The notes under the pieces were generated by a model. The model was not told the origin of the DNA. It saw nothing but the letters and a program-made list of their open reading frames with translations, and made no database searches. DNA of 64,000 nt, taken from NCBI RefSeq assembly GCF_008084145.1, contig NZ_VSDO01000006.1, positions 62,001-126,000 on the forward strand, read 5' to 3'. Of this stretch, positions 17,496 through 25,804 are shown one piece after another (positions within the stretch are counted from its first letter, which is position 1; the number at the start of each line of letters is the position of its first letter). The translations under genes were made by a program, and so were the position numbers. The stretch comes from Paenibacillus faecis. Lineage in GTDB: Bacteria > Bacillota > Bacilli > Paenibacillales > Paenibacillaceae.

Positions 17496-18929
17496 ATGAA
17501 ACAGGCTAAAATCTTCATGCTGCTGGCGCTTACGTTCATGCTGGCGTTGGCGGGATGCTCCGGCAGCGGTGCGGGCGGAGGAGGGGCCCAACCGGAAGGG
17601 GACGGAACCGTCAAAGAAAATCCGAAGGGGGCGGGGCAATCCGAAAAAGTGACCATCACCGTGCAGTATCCGCCGCCTGACCAGGAAGTGGACCGGAAGG
17701 CAATGGATGACAAGATTGCGCGTTTTCAACAGCAGTATCCGCAAGTGGTCATTGAAAAAAGCGATTGGTTCTACAGCGACGGCGGGGCGGCGACATTGGG
17801 ACTCAAGCTGGCTGCGGGGGAGGCGCCGTCTTATTACAACACGTATGCGACCGAAGCGAAGATTTTAACCGATAAAGGTTACGCCGCAGACATTACCTCT
17901 TTGTTGAACGGTTACGAGTACAAGGATCAGATTAACCAATCGCTGCTCGATATCTTCCATGTGGACGGGAAATATTACGCGATCCCGCAGGGCGGCTACG
18001 TGATGAGCGTCGGCCTCAATGCCAAGCTGTTCCGCGACAATGGGGCCGAGCTTCCGCCTTACGATTGGACATGGGAGGAAATGATCGAAGCGGCGAAATC
18101 CGTCAATGCCCCGGACAAAGGGATCGCGGGTTTCGCCGTAGCCGGACAAAGCAATGCGGCCGGGTGGAATTTGACGAACTTCATGTATCAGGCTGGCGAT
18201 TTCGTCGAGGAAGTCAAAGACGGCAAGGTGACGGCAACGTTCAATTCCGAAGCGGGGCTGAAGGTGCTTGAACTGTACCGCGATTTGAGATGGAAGTATA
18301 ATGTGCTGCCGGGGGACTGGAACTTGGCCAATCCGGATTTATCGAACTTGTATAAGCAAGGCCGCCTAGGTATTATTTTTCACTCCGGATCGCTGAACAC
18401 GGGGATAAACGACGGCGGTTTCGCGCCGGAGGACGCCAAAATTTATCCGCTTCCCAGCATGGAGAAAGGTTCGCCGAACTATGCCATTACCGGTGGAAAT
18501 TTCTTTGTGATCAACCCGCAGCAATCACCGGAACAGCAGGAGATGGCGTTCAAGTTTATCACTTACGATTACTTCCAGGACAGCGGGATCGAAACGGAGG
18601 AACTGAAAATTCAGGAACGCCAGAAAAACAAGCAGATGCATATACCGGAGCTGATGCCTTATTACAATCTGGATTCGGAATATGCGAAGCGGATGAATGA
18701 AATGTACGCCAAATATCCCGGCGTCGTTTACGAATACGATCCCGAATTTATGAAGATCTACAGTTCGAACGCGATGCCGGAGCCTCCTTTCGACGCCCAG
18801 GAGTACTATGCGATCATGACCAACATCATTCAGGAGATTTTCAGCAATAAAAATGCCGATTTGCGGCAGCTGCTAAAAGACGGCGCGGAGAAAATGCAAG
18901 CCGCCTATCTCGACAAGATTGAACTGTAG
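17496..18929 (+). CDS. Sugar ABC transporter substrate-binding lipoprotein (family 1), copy 2
   Basis: 477-aa binding protein with lipoprotein signal MKQAKIFMLLALTFMLALAGC (lipobox LALAGC), a flexible Gly/Ser linker, then an SBP_bac_1 domain (TITVQYPPPDQEVDRKAMDDKIARFQQQYPQVVIEK...). It is directly upstream of the two permease genes, so it is the likely cognate receptor that delivers oligosaccharide to them. AAGGGGC precedes the ATG. Confidence 0.92.
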   Translation: MKQAKIFMLLALTFMLALAGCSGSGAGGGGAQPEGDGTVKENPKGAGQSEKVTITVQYPPPDQEVDRKAMDDKIARFQQQYPQVVIEKSDWFYSDGGAATLGLKLAAGEAPSYYNTYATEAKILTDKGYAADITSLLNGYEYKDQINQSLLDIFHVDGKYYAIPQGGYVMSVGLNAKLFRDNGAELPPYDWTWEEMIEAAKSVNAPDKGIAGFAVAGQSNAAGWNLTNFMYQAGDFVEEVKDGKVTATFNSEAGLKVLELYRDLRWKYNVLPGDWNLANPDLSNLYKQGRLGIIFHSGSLNTGINDGGFAPEDAKIYPLPSMEKGSPNYAITGGNFFVINPQQSPEQQEMAFKFITYDYFQDSGIETEELKIQERQKNKQMHIPELMPYYNLDSEYAKRMNEMYAKYPGVVYEYDPEFMKIYSSNAMPEPPFDAQEYYAIMTNIIQEIFSNKNADLRQLLKDGAEKMQAAYLDKIEL

Positions 18930-18960
18930 CCCCCCTGTAGGCAAGGTGTGGATTCGGCCA

Positions 18961-19028
18961 TGGAGTCGTTAAAGCCTATATGAGGCCTATCCGAACCCGA
19001 AAACTCCACGTTTGACCGGTCGGATAGG
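18961..19028 (+). promoter_or_regulatory. Intercistronic RNA structure, possibly pseudoknotted
   Basis: Between binding protein and permease genes two inverted repeats interlock: TGGAGT (18961-18966) with ACTCCA (19003-19008), and CCTATCCGA (18986-18994) with TCGGATAGG (19020-19028). A local GCCT/AGGC hairpin also exists. There is no T tract. A stabilising or processing element that keeps binding-protein mRNA in excess over permease mRNA is a reasonable guess. Confidence 0.4.
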
Positions 19029-19061
19029 TTTCACAATACGACGGAAGCGGGATGGTGGAGC

Positions 19062-19979
19062 ATGAAAACGCAACTGGCCGCGCAAAAACCGACAAGCGGA
19101 ACCCGGTTTCTCAAGCATTCGCGGCTTTATTTTTGGGGACTGTTATTTCTGATTCCGGAAATTGTGATATTTTGTGTTTTTTTATGGAAGCCGATCATCA
19201 TGGGGATTTACTACAGTCTGCATGACATCAATTTTATCCGCGGCAATACGTTTGTCGGGCTGCAAAATTACCGGGACATCATCCAAGACGAGGCGTTTTT
19301 TACGGCGATCGGCAATACGCTTTGGTTCGTATTCCTGGGCTTGGTTATGGGCTACTGGGTTCCGGCGGTAGCGGCAACCGCCATATCGGAACTGCGGAAG
19401 TTCAAGGCGACCGCGCGGCTCGTCGTTTACCTGCCGAACATCGTTCCGGCCGTCGCTTTGTACGGGATGTGGCGTTGGCTATACGAGCCGATCGGTCCGC
19501 TCAACGACTTTTTGACGATTTTCCAGCTGCCTCCGGTAGAGTGGCTGACAGATAAATCGGTGGCGATGTTCTCCATCGTACTGATGAACACCTGGCATTA
19601 TTTCGGCTCTACGGCGTTGATCTATCTGGCCGCGGTCATGAACATTCCGAAGGATTTATACGAGGCGGCCGAAATGGACGGAGCGGGGATTTGGCAGAGA
19701 ATCAAATACATCACGCTGCCGTCGATCCGCCATATTTTCCTGTTAATGTTGATTATGCAGTTGATCGCCAACAGTCAAGCCTACGAACCGCAGCTGGCGA
19801 TGACGGGTGGAGGACCGAATGAAGCGACCACCACATATATGCTGATGGTTGTTGACGGCGCCTTCAAACAATTCGCCTTCGGCAAGGCATCGGCGATGGG
19901 CGTGCTGCTGTTCGTTTCGCTAACCCTTTTGTCCATCTTGTTGTATGCGTTGCAAAGGAAAGGAGGAGACGAATCATGA
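19062..19979 (+). CDS. Sugar ABC transporter permease (MalF/LplB type)
   Basis: 305-aa membrane protein with about six helices. The cytoplasmic EAA loop reads EAAEMDGAGIWQRIKYITLPSI (about residues 203-224), the docking site for the ATPase. The next permease overlaps by four bases (ATGA). No ATPase gene exists in the operon, which in this group normally means a shared MsmX-like ATPase encoded elsewhere. Confidence 0.93.
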   Translation: MKTQLAAQKPTSGTRFLKHSRLYFWGLLFLIPEIVIFCVFLWKPIIMGIYYSLHDINFIRGNTFVGLQNYRDIIQDEAFFTAIGNTLWFVFLGLVMGYWVPAVAATAISELRKFKATARLVVYLPNIVPAVALYGMWRWLYEPIGPLNDFLTIFQLPPVEWLTDKSVAMFSIVLMNTWHYFGSTALIYLAAVMNIPKDLYEAAEMDGAGIWQRIKYITLPSIRHIFLLMLIMQLIANSQAYEPQLAMTGGGPNEATTTYMLMVVDGAFKQFAFGKASAMGVLLFVSLTLLSILLYALQRKGGDES

Positions 19980-20863
19980 AGGGCGATTCGCATCAGGAGC
20001 GGGGGATCATCTCCTTCCACGACTTTCGGCGGAGAAGAGTCAAAATCGGTTACGGCGTGATGGTCGTCATGCTGCTGGCGGTGGCGTGGACGATGATTTA
20101 TCCGTTCCTCGTCACGATTTTTAACGCGTTCAAAACGAAAACCGACATCTACACCTTTCCGCCGTCTTTGCTGCCGAAGGATTGGGTGTGGACGAATTTT
20201 GGCGAAGTACTGAAGTATGTGGACCTGGGCCGCCATATGACTAATACGTTTTTGATTTTTGCGGGCAATATGCTGTTCGCTGTCCTGTTCATCGGTTTGG
20301 CCGCATTCAGCCTGTCGCATTTAAAGATTCCGTTTCGCAAGGGCTTTACGTTATTTTTCATGTGTACGCTGATGATTCCCTCGGCGACGTACATGATTCC
20401 GAATTATTTGAACCTCCAAAGCCTCGGCCTGCTCAACTCCTACTGGGCGTTCTGGCTACCGGCGGCGGCCAACGCGTTCTGGATCCTGCTGCTTAAGAGC
20501 TTCTTCGACGGCATCCATAAAGAATTGTTCGAAGCGGCCCGCATGGACGGGGCGTCGGAGATCCGCTGCTTTCTGCAGATCGCCTTCCCGTTGTCGCTGC
20601 CGATCATCGCCACGATCCTCATCTTCGGCTTCACGCAAACTTGGAACGAGTGGTATTGGGCGGGCGTGGTCATCACCAGTCCGGAAAAATATCCGATCGC
20701 TTCCGTCATTTACAAATACGTGCTTTCGGGTGAAACCAACAATATTCAGGAAAACGTGAAATTTGCCATTTTGACGATCGTCATGATACCCCCGCTCATG
20801 ATTTTTGCGTTCTTGCAAAAATACATTATCCGAGGCGTGAACTTATCTTCTGTTAAAGGCTGA
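19976..20863 (+). CDS. Sugar ABC transporter permease (MalG/LplC type)
   Basis: 295-aa membrane protein with about six helices and the EAA loop EAARMDGASEIRCFLQIAFPLSLP (about residues 184-207). It ends with FLQKYIIRGVNLSSVKG, a common C terminus of MalG-type permeases, which supports an intact gene. ATG overlaps the preceding stop. The next gene starts 28 bases later, so transport and extracellular enzymes appear co-transcribed. Confidence 0.93.
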   Translation: MKGDSHQERGIISFHDFRRRRVKIGYGVMVVMLLAVAWTMIYPFLVTIFNAFKTKTDIYTFPPSLLPKDWVWTNFGEVLKYVDLGRHMTNTFLIFAGNMLFAVLFIGLAAFSLSHLKIPFRKGFTLFFMCTLMIPSATYMIPNYLNLQSLGLLNSYWAFWLPAAANAFWILLLKSFFDGIHKELFEAARMDGASEIRCFLQIAFPLSLPIIATILIFGFTQTWNEWYWAGVVITSPEKYPIASVIYKYVLSGETNNIQENVKFAILTIVMIPPLMIFAFLQKYIIRGVNLSSVKG

Positions 20864-20891
20864 CCCATTCCAGCGTAAAGGAGTACGGGAA

Positions 20892-23800
20892 ATGACGGAT
20901 AGAGCTCTAAAGCGTACGATCGCCATGCTCATGGTCGTGGTGTTATGGTGCGGCTCGTTGCCGCTTTCGGTTTCCGCCGAGGTAGAGGCTATTCGGATGA
21001 TCCATGAACCGCTGTTCGTTAACGGAGAGTCGGCCATCTCCGCCACCGATCCTGCCAACCATTATCCAACCGGCGGTATCGGATTCCGTTCTCAAGGCGT
21101 GAACATGATGGCTGCCGATGTTGCAGTCAGCCACCCGGTCAATGAAAGCGGAGTTGAGCAATTAGCGTTTGAGCCGTACAGCAATGATTTTGAGAACGTG
21201 CCGGTCGGTGCGGTGCCGGAAGGGTGGAACGTCAGGGGCGACGCGAAGGTAGCGGAGCTTGCTACCGGCGAAAAAGTGCTCCGGCTTAACGGCAAGGTGG
21301 GCCAAATTTTCCCTACGGCCACGCTATCGGCACCCATGTATCGGAATATAGACAACTTTATCCTTAAATTTCGCGCCAAATACGAACGGACCAGTAATCA
21401 GGATTACAACGTATGGCGATTGCGCTACCGAATGGAGGATGAAAACAACAACTACGCGGTGGAGTGGGGAACACACAATTGGCGGTACTTCATTATGCGA
21501 AAAACCGAACTGGGCGGGAATTATCATCTTGGCACGTATAACGAGTCTCTGGATAACCGCTGGGTGGACTATGAACTCCGCGTATCGGGTATTACGCACG
21601 AACTCTATATCAACGGAACAAAAGTCATTTCCGTGGATGATTTCGATCAACTCCGGATGGAGAAAGGAAGGATTCAATTCGGTACCGTCTACGGCATCGA
21701 CCTAATGATCGATTCATTGGAGCTCCTGCCGTTGGAGCCGTCCCATGTTTATAACGTAGAACCGGCGGGAAATTTTACGGGTATCTACGGACCCGACGAA
21801 CAAGCGGGCATTCACGTATATTTGGCGGGAGGTTCTGAAGCGCATACGTATAAGGTGGAGTACACGGTGCACCGGGCGGACGGCGATAAGGCGCTGATCA
21901 CTTCCGGGGAAAAAGAATTCTCGCTGGAAGCTTACGGTTTGGTGGATGAAGCGGTACACTTCGACTTGCCGTCCCATTTGATCGGTACCTATGATGTCCG
22001 GGTTAGTCTATCGATCGACGGGACGTTGATGGATCAAATGACGAAGCGGATGAGGATGGCTATCGTACGCGAGCTCCCGGAACAAGGTAAGCCCGATCTC
22101 GATATGGAATCGAAGTTCGGGTTTAACACGCATTATGATTTGAATTGGCGTGACGACATCATGGACGCGGTGCACAAGACGGGCGCAAAGCACCACCGGA
22201 GCGTGCTGAACTTGTCGGAAATTTTTACCGGACGTTATGATTCCGCTGGCGATCCTATTTTTGACTACAGCAAGGCGGACGCTTATATCTCCAAAATCAA
22301 CAGCTTCGGGTTAAACCATATCCCCGTCCTCGGATTCATTCAAGACACGAAGCAGGCGGCTTCTTACGAAGGGTTAAGGCTGCTTGAAAATTTCGTTTCC
22401 GAAAGCGTCGACAGATATAAAGGGAAGATCCGAAACTACGAGACACCTAATGAACCGGAGTTATTCACAAAACCCTATATTCCTTATGAAGTGGTTCAAC
22501 AGTGGAAACGGGCCTATATCGCGGCAAAAGCCGCCGATTTGAATTCCGTGTTCATTGCCGGCGGCCACACGTCCAGCGTCAGAAGCGTCCTTCCCGCGGA
22601 ACTGGACTTGGGTGCCTACAATTATGCCGATGCCTTTTCGTGGCATCCCTACGTGTACAATGCGATGCCGGACGGTGCGATCGAGGCGTTTGTCGATGAC
22701 ATCGGGGAAATGATGGAAGAATACGGAGGTTGGAAGGATTATTACCTGACCGAGGGCGGATGGCCGACGGCGAAAGGCGGTTATCCGAACGTATCGGAGG
22801 AGGTTCAGCGGGATTATATCGTCCGGGCCTTTCTGATCTACCTGACCCGGCCCGAGGTGCGCGCCTGGGAATATTACAACTTTAAAAACGACGGTACGGA
22901 TGAAAATTATTACGAAGTGTTTTGGGGCATTACGGACGTGAACGGACGTCCGAAGCTGGCCTATCCTGCCGTAGGCAACATGATGACCACGCTGGACCAA
23001 GCCGAATACGTCGGCCGTATCGATACGGGAGACCAACGGGAACGGGTGTATGTGTTTTTGAAAGACGGCGAGCCATTGGTCGTCGCATGGCGTTCCGTTG
23101 ACCATAAGGACGATTCCGGCGAAAACCCGGCAACCTCGGAAATCCGAATAAGTTCCGACAGGGACACCGTCACGGTGCGGGACATCAACGGGGTTGAGCG
23201 GATCGAGACTGTCAACGGAGGCAGCCTGGATATCCCGGTTTCCGGTTCCCCGGTTTATGTGATGAATCCGGGAGAGAAGATGCTTCTTCAGGCCGCAGGG
23301 CAGGCGGTTGAAGATCATCATCGGGCGGCTTCGGCGGATATCGCGAAACTGGAAACGCCGGATAATGCACCGGTCGTTGACGACCTGATGCGGCGGATGG
23401 ATACGATCAAATCCGGTTTGCTGGAGGCGGTTGCCTCAGGGGATGCCATCGCGAGAGCCGATTTGACGGAACAAGGAATCCGCCATATCTATGAGCTGAT
23501 GAGCAGCATGGCCGACGAAATTCAAGCGGGCCGGCTGGAGCGGATCAAGACGTTTGCCGCCTTGGAATCTCTCTATTATTACGCCGAATCGGTAGCCAAG
23601 GCCTTGATTTACATGAAGGCATCGGTGGGGGTGGAAGGCGGAACGCCCGCTTATGAGGAAAACTTGCAGAGCGCAAACCAAATCTACACCTCGGTTAAAG
23701 GGGAGGACCAACTGCTGCCGGTTTCCACGGTCGCTCTTATGCGCGCGAACCGCTATGGGCGATTGGCTGAGGAACACGCTTCGCACGGGAATACGCCCCA

Positions 23801-25781
23801 AAGTTATGTATACGGTTTGCTTGCGCGCGAATTTTCCGGTACGGTTCGACAAATTCTTGAAGCCGATAAACCCGTCTACGTTGGCGTATGGTTGAATGTA
23901 ACGCCTATTCGAAGATCGGGCGAACCGGGCGGTCCAAGCGCGATAACGGGGACGGTAGCGAACGATACGGCGCAGGAGCAGCAAGTGACCGTCCGTTTCC
24001 AAGTGCCGGAAGGCTGGGAGGCCATACCTGATTTGTCAGCGGACATGGGTCCTCAGGAAGTTTTCCGATTCGATGTTCCCCTTAAGGTGCCGTTTGGCGC
24101 GGTTACCGGTGAGTACCAGCCGAAGGTTATTGTTGAAAGAAACGGCGAACCGATCGACTCGGCCGAACTCGACTTCCGCGTTGAGGATACGATACAAGCC
24201 GAAATTTTGCCCGTGACCGAAGATGTTCGCGAGTTGGGGAACATTACCGTTCAAATCACAGGCTCCTCGGAAGCCCCGAAGAGCGGTAAAGTTACGGTAC
24301 TTGGCCCGGATGGGGAAGAACTTCAGCCGCTGGCCGGCGATACGTTTACCAATCTGGCCAAAGACCGGTCGATCACGATGCAATTTCAGTGGAATTACCG
24401 GACGAAGTCGGATTACCACGAGTACATGAGTGAATTGATCATTACCGAAACGGACAGCCGGCGCGTGCTCTTGCGCGAGCAAGTGCCGCTTGACTTCCTG
24501 CTTGTGAGGTTTAGCCCTCAGCCCCCCGTCATCGACGGAATTCTGGACGATTGGAAGGCCGCCTATCCGGTGCACTTGCGCGGGGCGAAGCGGAATCAGA
24601 CCGGTCGATACGATCCGGCTAACCTGGATGCGAAAGCCTATGCCATGTGGGATGACGACAATCTGTACCTTGCGGTGGAGGTGAAGGACGATATTCATAA
24701 AAATTCGGAAGATGCGCCCAATCTATGGAAAAACGATTCCCTGCAATTCTCCGTTGACCCATTAAGGGACAGTACGGCTTCTTATAACAACGACGACATG
24801 GAGTGGGGATTTGCGCATCATGACGATGGACGTCACCTGGCGAATATCTTCTTCTCCCGCGCGCCGAATCCGAACGGCAATGTCAGCGAAGGGTTTCCGT
24901 ACCGCATAACCCGTGATGAAAAGGAGAAGACGACCTATTATGAAATCGCGCTCCCAGCCAGTATGATCCATCATCTCGAACTTACGGAAGGCAACGCTAT
25001 CGGCTACAACCTCGCGGTAAACGACGCCGACTATCAGATGGGACGGGATAATTTCATCCAATGGACGAAGGGATTGGCGGACGGGAAAAATCCCGGAGCT
25101 TATGACGCGTTCACGCTGGTGAAAGCGGAGGACGGCAATGGGCCGCCGGCGGAAGGCGCAAAAATCAAGCTGGTTGCGGACAAAAGCATTGTGGAAGTCG
25201 GCGAGGAGGCGGCATTGACCGTTTCGGTTGAGGAGGCCAGCGACCTCTATGGCATTTCGCTGGAAATCGGCTATGATCCGGATTTGTTTGAGTTCAGGTC
25301 GATCGAATTGTTGGAGCCTTTCCGGGAAGGCGACGATAACGGCGATGGCTTCCTGATGCATTCCGATCTCGGAGGCAAGCTGCGCATTGCCGCCAGCCGG
25401 CTGGGCGGGGTGAGGGGAATCGATGGCGATGGAGACTTGCTGCGGATTGTGTTTACGGCGCGGCAGCAGGATGGCCGCACGACCCTGGCCACGGATCAGG
25501 TTGCAATCTCCGACAGCATGGCGGTAATTTCGACCGGTTCCGACGGCACTTATCCGCTCGCGGTGGCGGATTCCTATGCCATTACGGGGTCGGAACCGCG
25601 TTCCAATGCGCTTGTTGCGATCGCCAAAGCGTTCGGCGCCAGGAATGGAGAAGCCAACTACGCTCCAAATCTGGATATGAACAAGGATGGAGGCATCGAT
25701 ATTATCGATCTTTCCTATGTCGCTATCCGGATTTTGCAAGCGAAGAAGTTTGCCGCCCTTCCGGCGGAAGCAGCCTTTTAA
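20892..25781 (+). CDS. Secreted multidomain glycoside hydrolase (GH39-like clan A) with CBM9-like, cohesin and partial dockerin modules
   Basis: 1629-aa exported protein. Order: signal peptide (1-28); a laminin-G/DUF1080-like beta domain (about 95-285); a TIM-barrel hydrolase domain (about 400-720) with acid/base candidate E521 in ETPNEPE and nucleophile candidate E621 in YLTEGGW; a helical spacer (about 815-1000); a NEW3-like beta domain (about 1010-1105); a CBM9-like sugar-binding domain from PPVIDGILDDW (about 1210-1415); a cohesin-like domain (about 1422-1563); and a C-terminal dockerin (about 1572-1622). The dockerin keeps only one calcium loop (DMNKDGGIDIIDLS). No SLH or LPXTG anchor is visible. 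It should attack a polysaccharide outside the cell; the exact linkage cannot be told. Confidence 0.82.
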   Translation: MTDRALKRTIAMLMVVVLWCGSLPLSVSAEVEAIRMIHEPLFVNGESAISATDPANHYPTGGIGFRSQGVNMMAADVAVSHPVNESGVEQLAFEPYSNDFENVPVGAVPEGWNVRGDAKVAELATGEKVLRLNGKVGQIFPTATLSAPMYRNIDNFILKFRAKYERTSNQDYNVWRLRYRMEDENNNYAVEWGTHNWRYFIMRKTELGGNYHLGTYNESLDNRWVDYELRVSGITHELYINGTKVISVDDFDQLRMEKGRIQFGTVYGIDLMIDSLELLPLEPSHVYNVEPAGNFTGIYGPDEQAGIHVYLAGGSEAHTYKVEYTVHRADGDKALITSGEKEFSLEAYGLVDEAVHFDLPSHLIGTYDVRVSLSIDGTLMDQMTKRMRMAIVRELPEQGKPDLDMESKFGFNTHYDLNWRDDIMDAVHKTGAKHHRSVLNLSEIFTGRYDSAGDPIFDYSKADAYISKINSFGLNHIPVLGFIQDTKQAASYEGLRLLENFVSESVDRYKGKIRNYETPNEPELFTKPYIPYEVVQQWKRAYIAAKAADLNSVFIAGGHTSSVRSVLPAELDLGAYNYADAFSWHPYVYNAMPDGAIEAFVDDIGEMMEEYGGWKDYYLTEGGWPTAKGGYPNVSEEVQRDYIVRAFLIYLTRPEVRAWEYYNFKNDGTDENYYEVFWGITDVNGRPKLAYPAVGNMMTTLDQAEYVGRIDTGDQRERVYVFLKDGEPLVVAWRSVDHKDDSGENPATSEIRISSDRDTVTVRDINGVERIETVNGGSLDIPVSGSPVYVMNPGEKMLLQAAGQAVEDHHRAASADIAKLETPDNAPVVDDLMRRMDTIKSGLLEAVASGDAIARADLTEQGIRHIYELMSSMADEIQAGRLERIKTFAALESLYYYAESVAKALIYMKASVGVEGGTPAYEENLQSANQIYTSVKGEDQLLPVSTVALMRANRYGRLAEEHASHGNTPQSYVYGLLAREFSGTVRQILEADKPVYVGVWLNVTPIRRSGEPGGPSAITGTVANDTAQEQQVTVRFQVPEGWEAIPDLSADMGPQEVFRFDVPLKVPFGAVTGEYQPKVIVERNGEPIDSAELDFRVEDTIQAEILPVTEDVRELGNITVQITGSSEAPKSGKVTVLGPDGEELQPLAGDTFTNLAKDRSITMQFQWNYRTKSDYHEYMSELIITETDSRRVLLREQVPLDFLLVRFSPQPPVIDGILDDWKAAYPVHLRGAKRNQTGRYDPANLDAKAYAMWDDDNLYLAVEVKDDIHKNSEDAPNLWKNDSLQFSVDPLRDSTASYNNDDMEWGFAHHDDGRHLANIFFSRAPNPNGNVSEGFPYRITRDEKEKTTYYEIALPASMIHHLELTEGNAIGYNLAVNDADYQMGRDNFIQWTKGLADGKNPGAYDAFTLVKAEDGNGPPAEGAKIKLVADKSIVEVGEEAALTVSVEEASDLYGISLEIGYDPDLFEFRSIELLEPFREGDDNGDGFLMHSDLGGKLRIAASRLGGVRGIDGDGDLLRIVFTARQQDGRTTLATDQVAISDSMAVISTGSDGTYPLAVADSYAITGSEPRSNALVAIAKAFGARNGEANYAPNLDMNKDGGIDIIDLSYVAIRILQAKKFAALPAEAAF

Positions 25782-25804
25782 AAAGGATCATGAGGAGGAA
25801 ATGT

